Below, in pieces: positions 36,715 to 46,033 of a DNA stretch of 64,000 nt (position 1 is the stretch's first letter; the number at the start of each line of letters is the position of its first letter). Source of the DNA: CAZKAP01 sp964552195 (GTDB lineage Bacteria > Bacteroidota > Bacteroidia > Flavobacteriales > Flavobacteriaceae); the NCBI GenBank assembly GCA_964552195.1, contig CAZKFM010000001.1, positions 505,342-569,341 on the forward strand, given 5' to 3'. The translations under genes and the position numbers were made by a program. A model generated the notes under the pieces. That model did not search any database. It saw nothing but the letters and a program-made list of their open reading frames with translations, and was not told the origin of the DNA.

Positions 36715-37494
36715 ATGAATAGGACATTACGCATAGTCATCATCGAGGACGAGGAGTCCGCAATCCGCCGACTGCAGAAGGAGTTGGAGCGACTTGAGGG
36801 CTATACATTTGAGGTGCTGGCCACGATCGATAGTGTAGCGGATTCGTTGGATTGGTTCCGTTCGCATAGCGAGGCAGACCTGATCTTCATGGATATTCAC
36901 CTGTCCGATGGCCTGAGCTTCGAAATCTTCCGACAACTCGACCTGCCCGCTCCAGTGATCTTTACAACCGCCTACGATGAATATGCGCTTAAGGCCTTCA
37001 AAGTTAATAGCCTGGACTATCTCCTTAAACCCATAGACCCCGGCGAGCTTCAAACGGCGCTGGATAAATTCATCCAGCAACGAGGACAGGAATCCGGAGC
37101 AATCTATCTGGAACAGCTCAAGGAGCTGACCCGCACGTTCACCACCCCAGAGGCCTATCGCTCGAGCTTCCTGGTGTCCTACAGGCAGAAAATGATGATG
37201 ATCGACATACAGGAAGTCGCCTATGTTTTCGTGCGGGAAAAGGCGGTCTTCATTCGGAAAAACGATGGCAGGGAATACCCGGTGGATTATTTCCTGGACG
37301 AACTGGAAAAGCAACTCGACCCCAAACTGTTTTATCGGGCCAACAGGCAGTATCTGGTAGCCCGCTCTTCCATAGTCGAGATCGAGCCGTACTTCAATGG
37401 CCGGCTTCTGCTCCGGCTGAGGCCGGAGGCTCCCGCACCCGTAACGGTGAGCAAAGAGAAGTCAGGACAGTTCAAGCGCTGGGCCGATTCCTGA
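36715..37494 (+). CDS. LytTR-family response regulator
   Basis: Regulator of 259 residues. The receiver domain (residues about 1-125) has the acidic pair EDEES, the phospho-acceptor aspartate in LIFMDIHLSDG, and the KPIDPGEL lysine. The C-terminal LytTR DNA-binding domain (about 150-255) shows FLVSYRQKMMMIDIQEVAYV and FYRANRQYLVARSSIVEIEPYFNGRLLL. Partner of the preceding kinase. Target genes are not evident. Confidence 0.95.
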   Translation: MNRTLRIVIIEDEESAIRRLQKELERLEGYTFEVLATIDSVADSLDWFRSHSEADLIFMDIHLSDGLSFEIFRQLDLPAPVIFTTAYDEYALKAFKVNSLDYLLKPIDPGELQTALDKFIQQRGQESGAIYLEQLKELTRTFTTPEAYRSSFLVSYRQKMMMIDIQEVAYVFVREKAVFIRKNDGREYPVDYFLDELEKQLDPKLFYRANRQYLVARSSIVEIEPYFNGRLLLRLRPEAPAPVTVSKEKSGQFKRWADS

Positions 37495-37506
37495 ACCTGC
37501 TTACTC

Positions 37507-38298
37507 TTATTCCAGACCGTTACTTTCCCGGTATTCCTCGCTCTTGCGAACGAAGAATTCCCAGAGCTTCAGTTGGTCGTTAGCTGCTACCTGTTTTGGA
37601 TACTCCGGGTCGGCCGCGCAGAAGTACATGAAACCGCTAAGCCGATCCTGTGGTATGCGGAGTTGTTTAAGATATATAGAGTCCGAAAGGGACTCCCGGA
37701 GGCCTTCCAGGATTCGGTCTTCCCGTTCCATTTTTACCCGGGCCTTGAGTTCTTTGGTCCTCCCACTCAGGGCATTGAGTAACTTGTTGAAGTTTACGCC
37801 CGGGAAATAAAGTAAGGGGCCGCTATTGGCCTCTAAAAGCCGCCTTTCACTCTGGGTGGGAATGGGTATGCCCGCATTGGGTAGGCCCAGAGACTCGGCA
37901 GTAACGGGTGACACCCCCAGGGCCTCGGCATCGCTGCCCAGATTCCCCGACAGATCGTAGGGCATCAGGGTCACTCCTTCCAACTCAGTAACCCGGAGTT
38001 CCATGCTTACCTGGAAGAAGGTAGATTCGTAGAGGCCTGGAGTAACTACAATTTCCTGAGGTTTGAGCTGAACTGCCGAGAAAACCAGGGAATCCCCCAC
38101 GGCCGCCCGTATGGCGAAATATCCATCCAAATCGGTGATGGTCGCCCGTTCCGTCCTAAGGTTCTGAATCGTTACAAAGGTGATCTCCGCCTCATCGGAA
38201 ACTATCCGGCCCTGCAGCTCCCGCTCGCTCTGCCCAAAAACGGGCAGCAGGACCATGGCAAACAGGATCAGCAGCAGTGTGCGGGGAGTCGAGTACAT
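37507..38298 (-). CDS. Secreted protein with carboxypeptidase-regulatory-like domain
   Basis: Protein of 263 residues with a signal peptide (TLLLILFAMVLLPVFGQ). Residues about 25-110 form a CarboxypepD_reg-like sandwich (LQGRIVSDEAEITFVTIQNL to LVFSAVQLKPQEIVV). The remainder is a flavobacterial extension with GIPIPTQSERRLLEANSGPLLY, LNALSGRTKELKARV and RLSGFMYFCAADPEY. Short TonB-receptor-like N-domains without a barrel are common in this group. Function unknown. Confidence 0.8.
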   Translation of the reverse strand: MYSTPRTLLLILFAMVLLPVFGQSERELQGRIVSDEAEITFVTIQNLRTERATITDLDGYFAIRAAVGDSLVFSAVQLKPQEIVVTPGLYESTFFQVSMELRVTELEGVTLMPYDLSGNLGSDAEALGVSPVTAESLGLPNAGIPIPTQSERRLLEANSGPLLYFPGVNFNKLLNALSGRTKELKARVKMEREDRILEGLRESLSDSIYLKQLRIPQDRLSGFMYFCAADPEYPKQVAANDQLKLWEFFVRKSEEYRESNGLE

Positions 38299-38395
38299 AG
38301 GTAATGTAGAGTACCGCCTAACAATTTAGTACAAATGCCTCTTTCATGAAGGTTGGGCCCGGCCAGACCGCTGGGGTTTTAATGGAACTTTAACG

Positions 38396-38437
38396 AAAAA
38401 GATAGGGACGAAGACCCGTTGTGGTCTCCGCCCCTAT
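38396..38437 (-). terminator. Terminator after the 1-Cys-type peroxiredoxin gene
   Basis: On the minus strand, 15-base arms at 38437-38423 and 38416-38402 pair fully if two G-U pairs are allowed, around a 6-base loop; a run of five T follows. Read on the plus strand these two pairs would be A-C mismatches, so the structure serves the minus strand. Confidence 0.75.
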
Positions 38438-38465
38438 GCTTAACCTAAATCCTAAATAAGGCGTT

Positions 38466-39131
38466 TTACCGGAGTTCGCGCTTGGCGAGGTACCAGTCTA
38501 CTTTTTCCAGGGTGTCGTCCTGAACGCGCTGCTCGAGTTCCTCCAGATTCTTGGGAGGCGGAACGATTACCTTATCTCCCTTCTTCCAGTTCAGGGGCAT
38601 GGCACAAGCGTGCTCGTCCGAGGTCTGCAGGGCTTCGAGGGCCCTTAAGATTTCGTCCATGTTACGTCCCACATTCAGGGGATAGTACATGATCAGTCGG
38701 ACTTTTTTCTGAGGGTCTATAAAGAACACGGCACGAACTGCTGCCGTTTCACTCTCGTTTGGCTGCAGCATGCCATAGAGTTTGGAAACCTTCATGTCCA
38801 GGTCGGCTATAATGGGAAAGTCAAAATAGACCCCCGTATTTTCCCTCACGTTCTGCACCCAGCCCAGGTGGGCGTGAATGCTGTCAATGCTCAGGCCGAT
38901 CAAAGCCGTGTTCAGCGCTTCGAATTCGGCTTTACGGGTGGCGAAACCCATCATTTCCGTGGTGCATACCGGGGTGAAGTCGGCGGGGTGGGAGAACATC
39001 ACGATCCATTTGCCGGATGCAAATTCTGAAAACTGTATATCGCCTTTGGTGGTTTTTGCCTTGAAGTCGGGAGCCTGGTCGCCGATTCTGGGCATTTGTG
39101 CCGTGGGATGTTGTATATCTTCCATTGTCAT
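38466..39131 (-). CDS. Peroxiredoxin, Prx6-like subfamily
   Basis: Thiol peroxidase of 221 residues. Peroxidatic cysteine C56 lies in SHPADFTPVCTTEM, the Prx6 pattern (versus FTFVCPTE in the other peroxiredoxin of this window). Other subfamily signatures are SIDSIHAHLGW, FPIIADLDMKVSKLYGM and YYPLNVGRNMDEILR. A C-terminal Cys in EHACAMPLNWKKGD could act as resolving residue. Single gene with a terminator. Confidence 0.95.
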   Translation of the reverse strand: MTMEDIQHPTAQMPRIGDQAPDFKAKTTKGDIQFSEFASGKWIVMFSHPADFTPVCTTEMMGFATRKAEFEALNTALIGLSIDSIHAHLGWVQNVRENTGVYFDFPIIADLDMKVSKLYGMLQPNESETAAVRAVFFIDPQKKVRLIMYYPLNVGRNMDEILRALEALQTSDEHACAMPLNWKKGDKVIVPPPKNLEELEQRVQDDTLEKVDWYLAKRELR

Positions 39132-39222
39132 TTATTTTGCTTTTGCAAGGTACAATCTAAAAGGGGCACATGACTGCAACCCGGGTTACAGGACAAAAAA
39201 ATCTCGGTGGTTTGTGGTCAGG

Positions 39223-39981
39223 TCAGTCGGGATACCCGTAGGCTTTCATACTTTTCCTTATGCTTTCCGGCCGCATATAGCGTTCCGTCTCCATCATACC
39301 CGCCCAGAAAGAATCCGGATTCGCGCTGATATAATCCCCGAAAATACCGTGGACATATTCGCTCCAGGCCAGGAGCTGGTAGCCCGCGCCGTGGGCGATG
39401 GCACATTGGTCGGTTTGGTATTCGTAGCTGTTCATGTAGGGAGTGGAAAAATTGCCGACCAGTACCTGCATCATCCCCCAGGTGTTGCGCCGCATGTAGT
39501 CCGCTGAATGCCCGAGCTCGTGTGCTATCAGGCCGATCCGGGCATTGAAGGGCATTTGGCCAATCAGGATTTTGTCCATGATGTCGAGCTCGCTCTCAGT
39601 GTCTAGGAAAACGAGATACTGCCTGTTTTCGGGCCGCCTGAAGGAACTCAGTACGGTTGGGCGCGAGCTTGCGGGGGCCAGGACATGAGAACCGATAACA
39701 AAACGCAGCCTGACCTCTTCGAGTTCGGGATAGAAGGATAGTGCTAGTAAGGCTTCCAGTTCATAGCCCTCGGGTAATTCTTTGTTTTTGCCGAATCGCT
39801 GCATGAGGCTGTCGAGCTGTTCCGGTCCGTAATCGGCTTCGTAAAACGACCTGATGGATCGCTCTGGAGCGTTTTCCAGCTGGCAGTAGGATCCGTCGGG
39901 CAAGGTCCAGTAAGGTATCATGAAAAGAAGGATAAAGACCAACAGGGAGCCCAGTACGAAGAGGAGTCTTTTCTTTTTCAT
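39223..39981 (-). CDS. Membrane-anchored protein with HELGH zinc-protease motif
   Basis: Protein of 252 residues. An N-terminal membrane helix (LLFVLGSLLVFILLFMIPYW) without a clear cleavage site is followed by an exported domain with LIAHELGHSADYMRRN, a HExxH zinc site. Downstream NSYEYQTDQCAIAHGAGYQLLAW supplies possible third ligands (Glu or Asp). I do not recognise the exact family; by motif it is a metallopeptidase-like protein of unknown target. Confidence 0.7.
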   Translation of the reverse strand: MKKKRLLFVLGSLLVFILLFMIPYWTLPDGSYCQLENAPERSIRSFYEADYGPEQLDSLMQRFGKNKELPEGYELEALLALSFYPELEEVRLRFVIGSHVLAPASSRPTVLSSFRRPENRQYLVFLDTESELDIMDKILIGQMPFNARIGLIAHELGHSADYMRRNTWGMMQVLVGNFSTPYMNSYEYQTDQCAIAHGAGYQLLAWSEYVHGIFGDYISANPDSFWAGMMETERYMRPESIRKSMKAYGYPD

Positions 39982-40098
39982 GGGGTTATGGTCGCAGTTT
40001 CGGGCCGGACTTTACCCAAAACCGGGTTAGGTCTAATCCAGGAGATTCCACTCAAAAATAATTCGAAAAAGGTCTGTACATTTCACAAAAAGAGCACT

Positions 40099-41061
40099 TT
40101 ATTTCCAGACATCTTCCAGCAAATAGGGTCCGCCTTCGGGAGCCCAGAAAGAACCGTCCACGTATTGATAGGTAGTACCGATGGCGTTGATTTTCGCGAT
40201 TTCCGACGGAGTGAGCCGGATAAACTGTGCCCTGTAATTCTCCTCTATGCGGGAGGGGGTGACCGATTTGGGTATCACGGCGACGCCTTTGTGGATCAGC
40301 CAGCTGATCAGGATCTGGGCGATGGAGTCGTCTTTGGTATTCGCAATTTCGGCTATGTTGGGGTCTTTCAGTAGAACTGGTTCATTGGCAGCCTTCATCT
40401 CCTCGCTTCGGTCGTAGGAACCCAGAGGAGAATAGGCGGTGATGGCGATGTTTTTGCTCTCGCAAAAAGACCGAAGTTCGTCCTGTGGCCAGTACGCGTG
40501 CATCTCGACCTGATTCATTACGGGGGCAATTTCGCACTGATCCAGGATATGCTGAAGGTTTTTGGGGCCGAAATTACTCACCCCTATACTTCCCACCTTG
40601 CCCTTGCGCACCTGCTCCTCCATGGCGGCCCAGGTCTCGGTCAGGGGCTGTTCTTCCCGAGCCACAAAATCACCGGGCTCAAGGGGGAAGTTTGCCCCTT
40701 TCTTCAGGGCGACGGGCCAGTGGATCAGATACAGGTCGAGGTATTCCAGGCCCAGGTTGGAAAGAGTCCTGTCCAGAGCAGGTTGTACATCGGATGCCGC
40801 CTGGGAGTCGTTCCACAACTTAGAGGTGATCCACAATTCTTCCCGCTGAACATCTCCGGTCTTCAGAGCATCCTGTATGGCGCGTCCGACTTCTTTCTCG
40901 TTCATGTAAATAGCTGCGCAGTCGATGTGATGGATACCGATTTCAATGGCATGTCGAACGGCCCGGTACAGCGAATCGGGTTCTGTCGCCTTCCAGGTGC
41001 CGAGTCCGAGTTGGGGCATGAACTTTCCGTTGCTGAGTTCAAGGGTCTTATTGCTTTTCAT
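40099..41061 (-). CDS. Aldo/keto reductase
   Basis: NADPH-dependent carbonyl reductase of 320 residues. TIM-barrel AKR signatures are present: HHIDCAAIYMNEKEVGRAI, with Asp and Tyr of the catalytic tetrad, LWITSKLWND (Lys), LDLYLIHWPVALK (His), VGSIGVSNFG and VAVIPKSVTPSRIEEN. The tail contains YVDGSFWAPEGGPY. It resembles AKR3/AKR4-type enzymes. Substrate unknown; single gene. Confidence 0.94.
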   Translation of the reverse strand: MKSNKTLELSNGKFMPQLGLGTWKATEPDSLYRAVRHAIEIGIHHIDCAAIYMNEKEVGRAIQDALKTGDVQREELWITSKLWNDSQAASDVQPALDRTLSNLGLEYLDLYLIHWPVALKKGANFPLEPGDFVAREEQPLTETWAAMEEQVRKGKVGSIGVSNFGPKNLQHILDQCEIAPVMNQVEMHAYWPQDELRSFCESKNIAITAYSPLGSYDRSEEMKAANEPVLLKDPNIAEIANTKDDSIAQILISWLIHKGVAVIPKSVTPSRIEENYRAQFIRLTPSEIAKINAIGTTYQYVDGSFWAPEGGPYLLEDVWK

Positions 41062-41241
41062 AGGTCAGGGTGTTAAAAATCCACGATGAAGGGGAATATC
41101 AAAGTTCGAGAATAATCGGTAAACCGACATCAAGAGGGGAGATTCTATCCGCGTATGTCTAACCCAGGTAACGCTTCAGTCCGTGATTGTTTCGCAACTT
41201 TAGGGTGTAAAACTGTTTAACTTCACAGTAAACCGCCAATA

Positions 41242-42084
41242 ATGAATCAAGACGAGACACTTAAGAATATAGTGCGCGATCGATTCGGCAAGATTGCAGA
41301 GCAGGACACCCCCGTTAAGGCCAGCACGTGTTGCGGATCCTCCACACCCCGAAACAAGGTGTACCACATCATGATGGACGACTATTCGGAAACCGCGGGC
41401 TATGTGGAAGATGCCGATTTAGGTTTGGGCTGTGGCCTCCCCACTCAATTTGCCCGTATTTCAAAGGGAGATACGGTTATAGACCTGGGATCGGGTGCCG
41501 GTAACGATTGCTTTGTGGCCCGACACGAAACCGGACCCGAAGGAAAAGTAATCGGAATCGATTTCACACCGGCCATGATCCAGCGGGCCCGTGCCCAGTG
41601 CGAGCAACTGGGGTACAACAATGTGGAATTCCGGCAGGGGGATATCGATAATATGCCCGTGAACGATGGGGTTGCCGACGTGGTTGTCAGCAATTGTGTT
41701 CTGAATCTGGTTCCGAATAAACCCCGCGTTATCCAGGAAATTTACCGGGTTCTGAAGCCCGGAGGGCACTTTAGCATATCCGATATTGTATTGATCGGCA
41801 AGCTGCCAGAGGGCCTCAGAAAAGATGCAGAGATGTATGCGGGTTGCGTGGCCGGGGCCATTCAGAAATCCGACTATCTGCAGCTGATCGAAGACGCTGG
41901 CTTTAATCAGATTGCCTTACAGAAGGAGAAGACCATTTCGATTTCTGAGGACATCCTGGAGCGAGGATTGAGTCCCGAGGAAAGCAGGCAGTTTCAGGCC
42001 GGGGAGACCGGGATCTTCAGCATTACCGTGTATGCCGAGAAGGAGGGAACACCCTCAACGGAAACCGCCGGTTGTTGCTCCTGA
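41242..42084 (+). CDS. arsM: Arsenite methyltransferase-like protein (ArsM)
   Basis: SAM-dependent methyltransferase of 280 residues. SAM-binding motifs are VIDLGSGAGNDCFVA and VIGIDFTPAMIQRA. Cysteines expected for As(III) binding are present: C64 (GLGCGLP), C152 (VVSNCVLNLVP) and C202 (YAGCVAGA), with an additional CC pair at 30-31 and CC at the C-terminus. Context gives no ars operon (no arsR, arsC or acr3 nearby), so the arsenic role rests on the cysteine layout and family resemblance. Confidence 0.85.
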   Translation: MNQDETLKNIVRDRFGKIAEQDTPVKASTCCGSSTPRNKVYHIMMDDYSETAGYVEDADLGLGCGLPTQFARISKGDTVIDLGSGAGNDCFVARHETGPEGKVIGIDFTPAMIQRARAQCEQLGYNNVEFRQGDIDNMPVNDGVADVVVSNCVLNLVPNKPRVIQEIYRVLKPGGHFSISDIVLIGKLPEGLRKDAEMYAGCVAGAIQKSDYLQLIEDAGFNQIALQKEKTISISEDILERGLSPEESRQFQAGETGIFSITVYAEKEGTPSTETAGCCS

Positions 42085-42092
42085 TTGAAAAA

Positions 42093-42129
42093 GGAAGCTT
42101 CGCAGATTCCACTCATTCCAAAAGCTTCC
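42093..42129 (-). terminator. Possible terminator between arsM and the DUF4249 gene
   Basis: Perfect 8-bp arms (GGAAGCTT / AAGCTTCC) with a 21-base loop; on the minus strand a run of five T follows. The large loop makes it uncertain. Confidence 0.35.
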
Positions 42130-42174
42130 CCTCAGAGGTCCCGGGCCGGACGAGAGGACTTAGTGGAGTAATAC

Positions 42175-43002
42175 CTATTCTTCAATTACCAGCTCCCTGC
42201 TGACCGATTCCGATATCCTAAAGTATCCATAGGCGAAATTATCCGGGTCTTGCTGGTTGATGATGTTGCCTCTAAGGGTTGCCGGGGGAGCGGTAAATGG
42301 CCCCTGAGGCTCCACCTGGTCGAGGAGCAGTTCCATGTAGCGATAAAACTGGGCGTCGATACCGTCGTTAATCACGGTTATGCGTTCGCCGGGCTCTAAT
42401 AATTCGCCATCTTCTTCGGTATACAGGTACGAAAACTCGAATTCGTTACCGTCGAAAAAAGTGTCCTCCACAGGGGCGTATAATTCGAATCCGAAGTCGA
42501 AGAGGTAAAAGTTATCCACGCCCCCCGTATCGGAAATTCGTACCCGGACTTCCACATCCTCTTCCCCGAATATTTCCAGGTCGCCCTGCCTCAAATCGAT
42601 GATGGGAGCCGTCGGTATCAGCTGTGCAGAAGCGGTATAGACTTCTCCTTCCGTTTCTATGGTAAGGTCGAATACCGCATCGAAGTCGAGTAGGAACGAC
42701 AGGTCGGGATGCTCGTAAATCCCGGTCCCCGGCTGGGTTTCCTGCAGGATATACACGTTAGATGTACCTCTTTCCTGGATGCTGACCATAGCGCCGCTCA
42801 CCGGGGGTATGACCTCGTCGAAGAAATTCACCGTCTGCGTCAGGGTAACCTGTCCGGTCGTCCTTAGGGGCTCTTCTGCGGAGAATACCCGGAAATGGGC
42901 ATCCACATTGAGCCGCGTTGGCCCCGTTGGCGTCTCCAGGTCCACCACGTCCTGGCAGCCGATCACCAAACCCAGTATGATAAATACAAGTAACTTTTTC
43001 AT
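42175..43002 (-). CDS. DUF4249 domain-containing lipoprotein
   Basis: Protein of 275 residues with a lipoprotein signal (KKLLVFIILGLVIGCQ; lipobox VIGC). The DUF4249 pattern includes DVVDLETPTGPTRLNVDAHF at the N-terminus, strand-rich middle and AYGYFRISESV near the end. DUF4249 proteins are surface or periplasmic partners of TonB receptors in Bacteroidota. Here it follows the receptor gene by 2 bases, so the pair should act together on one ligand. Confidence 0.9.
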   Translation of the reverse strand: MKKLLVFIILGLVIGCQDVVDLETPTGPTRLNVDAHFRVFSAEEPLRTTGQVTLTQTVNFFDEVIPPVSGAMVSIQERGTSNVYILQETQPGTGIYEHPDLSFLLDFDAVFDLTIETEGEVYTASAQLIPTAPIIDLRQGDLEIFGEEDVEVRVRISDTGGVDNFYLFDFGFELYAPVEDTFFDGNEFEFSYLYTEEDGELLEPGERITVINDGIDAQFYRYMELLLDQVEPQGPFTAPPATLRGNIINQQDPDNFAYGYFRISESVSRELVIEE

Positions 43003-43004
43003 GG

Positions 43005-45401
43005 CTAAAATCTGAAGTTATAGCTGATCGCAGGTACTATGCCGAAAATGGCCGTCCGAATCGCTTCGTTCTGACCCGTAGTCGGATTCTCCTCAAAGGC
43101 ATAGGATGCCGCGTTCCTTCGGTTGTATATGTTGTAGAAGCCGAATACCCACTCGGATTGCCATTTCCGGTCCTTGTTCCGGCGCGGGGCAAGGGTAGCC
43201 GAAAGGTCCAGGCGGTGGTAGTCTGTGAGCCGGGATTCGTTCCTGCCCTCGTATATGGGTATGGTCAGGCCTAACTGCTGTACCTGCCCTACGGGTAAAT
43301 TGGTCGGGATACCGGTCTGGTAAATGAAATTGCCCCCGAGTGACCAGCGGTCGCTCAGCTCCAGTGAGGCATTTACCGAAATGTCGTGTGGCCGGTCGAA
43401 CAGTGCCCGGTACCAGAGCCCGTTGTTGATTCCGGGTTCTTCCGGCGTCCTTCCCGGAGTTCGCTGCTCCGATCTCGAAAGGGTGTAGGCTATCCAGCCC
43501 TTCAGCCTCCCCCGATTTTTCCTTAAGAGTACTTCAAGACCGTATGCCCTGGCCTCTCCGTTGAGGATCACCTGCTCGATGTCTTCATTGGCAATGAGGT
43601 TAGCTCCATCGATGAAGTCGATTCGGTTCTGTATGTCCTTGTAAAAGGCCTCCAGCTCCAGCGAATATTCCTGGTTGGCGAAATCCTGGTAGAAGCCCAG
43701 AGCATACTGATCCAGGATCTGAGGTTTCAGATAGGGTCCGCTGGGCGCCCATACATCCAGCGGAGTAGGGGAATTGGTATTGGTAATCAGGTGGAGGTAT
43801 TGGGCCATACGGTTATAGCTGAGCTTAACGGAGGCGTCTTCACTCAGCAAGTAGGAGGCGGATAGTCTCGGTTCCAGGTTATTGAATTGCGATATGCTCT
43901 CGCCCCGGCGGAAGCGGTCGATTCGGATGGGATCGGCGCCCTCGTAAATCTGAAACACGGAATTGTACAGCACCGGCCGATCGTTTTCATAGACCTTGAA
44001 CTCGTGCTGACCGAGTCTGTTGAAATGGCTCCAGCGCAGTCCGTACCGAAGGGAAAGCCTATCGGATACCTTATGGTCTATATCGATGTAGGCCGCGAAT
44101 TCATTTCCGTATTTATTGGTAAACTCGTCCCTGACTATGCCCGAATCCGGACTATTTGGACGAATCTCCCCGGGTTTGAAATGGTAATAGATGTTGTTGA
44201 TTCCGTAATCCAGGGTGAGCCGGTTGGTGAGGTAATGACGGAAGTCGTACTTGAGGTTGAAGTTGATGATGTGGGATTCCCATTCGAAACCGAAGGCATC
44301 GAACTCCAGCCCATAGGTATAGTCGGAATAAATCAGCGACAGATTGGAGAACAGCTTGTCCGAAAACAAGTGGTTCCAGCGGAGGTTGGCAACCGAATTT
44401 CCGTAGATGTTCACGAACGCATCACTTAATCGAAAAAGGTCGCGTCCGAAATAGCCCGAAAGGAACAGCTGATTGTTCTCGTCCAACCGATGGCTTACCT
44501 TGGTGTTCAGGTCGTAGAAGTACGCCAGGTTTTCTTCACCTGCGGCCTGAAGGAAGAGGTGGGCATAAGAGGCCCTGCCGGCCAGCAAAAACGAGCCCCT
44601 ATCCTTAACCAGGGGGCCTTCGAGCAGTAGCTTGCTCGAGACGGCACCAACTCCTCCGTTCATTTTAAATGATTTAGAGTTGCCTTCTCTCTGGTAAATA
44701 TCCAAAACCGAGGACAGTCTTCCGCCGTAGCGTGCGGGAATCCCCCCTTTAAATAACTTCAGATCCTTGATGGCGTCCGGATTGAAAACCGAAAAGAGCC
44801 CAAAAAGGTGGGACGAATTAAAAACGATTGCCTCATCCAGAAGGATCAGGTTCTGATCGGCACTACCTCCCCGCACGTTGAATCCGGAAGCCCCTTCTCC
44901 GGCATTGCTCACACCCGGCAGCAGCAGTATGGAGCGGATGACATCGGGCTCTCCTAAAACCACCGGCACCTGCTTGATGGTACGGGCAGTGAGGGTATTG
45001 ACGCTCATTTGAGGAGCGCGTATGCTGTTCTTTTCTACGTTCTGGGTGACAACTACCTCATCCAGCTGGCTGACCTCCTCGGCCAGACGGAAATCCTGCC
45101 GGGTATTCCCAATTATTTCCAAATCCCGGCTGATTGTAGTGTAGCCCAGATAACTGATTACAATCTGATGCCCTCCCTCCGGAAGGGTCAGTGAATAGAA
45201 TCCGTATTCGTTGGTGGTGACACCGGTTTTCAGATCGGGCACCACCACATTGGCGCCCCAGATGGTTTCGCCCGTGTTGATGTCCGTTACGGTACCGCGT
45301 ATGGTAAACTCCTGTTGGGCATGAGCCGCCGTGATCCCGGATAAAAGGAGTACGCAGGCCAGGATAAAGGAAACAAGTTGTACCCGATTTGGGAATTTCA
45401 T
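43005..45401 (-). CDS. TonB-dependent receptor paired with DUF4249
   Basis: Outer-membrane receptor of 798 residues. A signal peptide (LVSFILACVLLLSGITAAHAQ) precedes a CarboxypepD_reg domain (IRGTVTDINTGETIWGANVVV to SYLGYTTISRD), a plug with LLLPGVSNAGEGASGFNVRGG and LLDEAIVFNSSHLFG, and a barrel ending PAISYNFRF with the C-terminal Phe. The ligand is unknown; the DUF4249 partner is the only clue. A TACCTTTG promoter element is upstream. Confidence 0.93.
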   Translation of the reverse strand: MKFPNRVQLVSFILACVLLLSGITAAHAQQEFTIRGTVTDINTGETIWGANVVVPDLKTGVTTNEYGFYSLTLPEGGHQIVISYLGYTTISRDLEIIGNTRQDFRLAEEVSQLDEVVVTQNVEKNSIRAPQMSVNTLTARTIKQVPVVLGEPDVIRSILLLPGVSNAGEGASGFNVRGGSADQNLILLDEAIVFNSSHLFGLFSVFNPDAIKDLKLFKGGIPARYGGRLSSVLDIYQREGNSKSFKMNGGVGAVSSKLLLEGPLVKDRGSFLLAGRASYAHLFLQAAGEENLAYFYDLNTKVSHRLDENNQLFLSGYFGRDLFRLSDAFVNIYGNSVANLRWNHLFSDKLFSNLSLIYSDYTYGLEFDAFGFEWESHIINFNLKYDFRHYLTNRLTLDYGINNIYYHFKPGEIRPNSPDSGIVRDEFTNKYGNEFAAYIDIDHKVSDRLSLRYGLRWSHFNRLGQHEFKVYENDRPVLYNSVFQIYEGADPIRIDRFRRGESISQFNNLEPRLSASYLLSEDASVKLSYNRMAQYLHLITNTNSPTPLDVWAPSGPYLKPQILDQYALGFYQDFANQEYSLELEAFYKDIQNRIDFIDGANLIANEDIEQVILNGEARAYGLEVLLRKNRGRLKGWIAYTLSRSEQRTPGRTPEEPGINNGLWYRALFDRPHDISVNASLELSDRWSLGGNFIYQTGIPTNLPVGQVQQLGLTIPIYEGRNESRLTDYHRLDLSATLAPRRNKDRKWQSEWVFGFYNIYNRRNAASYAFEENPTTGQNEAIRTAIFGIVPAISYNFRF

Positions 45402-45453
45402 AGCTAAAAGTTGGCATCCGGCACCTTGGGTGATGCTCCGGCAGATTGGGTTT

Positions 45454-45461
45454 CAAAGGTA
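45454..45461 (-). promoter_or_regulatory. Probable -7 element (TACCTTTG) of the receptor/DUF4249 operon
   Basis: Exact TAnnTTTG match on the minus strand, 52 bases upstream of the receptor start. The base order around -33 shows no clear TTG. Confidence 0.45.
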
Positions 45462-45751
45462 CGTTGGATTACGAACAGTTACCAGCGTACCCGGCCCAAA
45501 TCGACCTACGGACACTCGGGTGAAAGGGCCGTGCAAATACCGGCTAGATATGGGCTAATATATCACATATCAGGATTTTACCACTAAAGAGGATCGGAGT
45601 GGACTTGCTAAGAAACTGCCCTGGAATTTATCATTCCGCTGGCTTTTCGCATACATCCTTATCGATTTGCGAAAAATGAAATGAAGCGAAATCTTTTCGG
45701 ACTAAAGTGCCCGTACTTTGTACAAGAATCAATCAAAAAAAGTTGAACGAT
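45462..45751. other. Intergenic region without a recognised gene
   Basis: Upstream of the divergent receptor operon (minus) and the 28-codon membrane peptide gene (plus). I find no convincing open reading frame, riboswitch or repeat here. A TACTTTG sequence near 45713-45719 is a weak candidate promoter for the small gene. Confidence 0.5.
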
Positions 45752-45838
45752 ATGAAAAGTGGAAACTGGCCTTTCTGGATTCAGACCATAATTACCGTGC
45801 TGATCACGGCCATAGTAGTAGTTTTCGGTCTGATGTAA
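45752..45838 (+). CDS. 28-residue single-helix membrane peptide, smalltalk-like
   Basis: Very short gene: ATG at 45752, TAA at 45836-45838. The peptide begins MKSGNWPFWIQTIITVLITA and ends with IVVVFGLM: a short polar start, a Trp-rich interface and one hydrophobic helix. The pattern W-x-I-Q-x-IITVLTA is reminiscent of the 'smalltalk' micro-proteins annotated in Bacteroidota, but I cannot confirm membership. A longer overlapping frame (45718-45909) has an unnatural composition and is rejected. Function unknown. Confidence 0.55.
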   Translation: MKSGNWPFWIQTIITVLITAIVVVFGLM

Positions 45839-46033
45839 TTCAGGGAACCCGAAAAGGCTCGCATGCTAGACTAAAATGGCTCGTCAAAAAGTCTGTCGTT
45901 TCAGGGTAGTCCCCTTCAAGAAAACCGAGCAGACAGCAACTGTGAATTAGGAAGTAGCCGATCAAAGCCGCCGAACCAAAAGGGTTTTCAAAAATAGATT
46001 TATGGGGGGCTTAGTGCCCAATAATTGTAATCA
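45839..46033 (+). other. Unassigned sequence between the micro-gene and a strong terminator
   Basis: About 195 bases with no convincing reading frame, closed by a strong rho-independent terminator on the same strand. This is either a long 3' UTR of the micro-gene or a small RNA. I could not match it to tmRNA, SRP RNA, 6S RNA or RNase P by eye. Confidence 0.4.

Noticed and set aside
45718..45909. 63-codon plus-strand frame around the micro-gene
   Set aside because: Its composition (many His, Ser and Lys, no domain) is unnatural, and it overlaps the 28-codon membrane peptide, which has a sensible hydrophobic helix.
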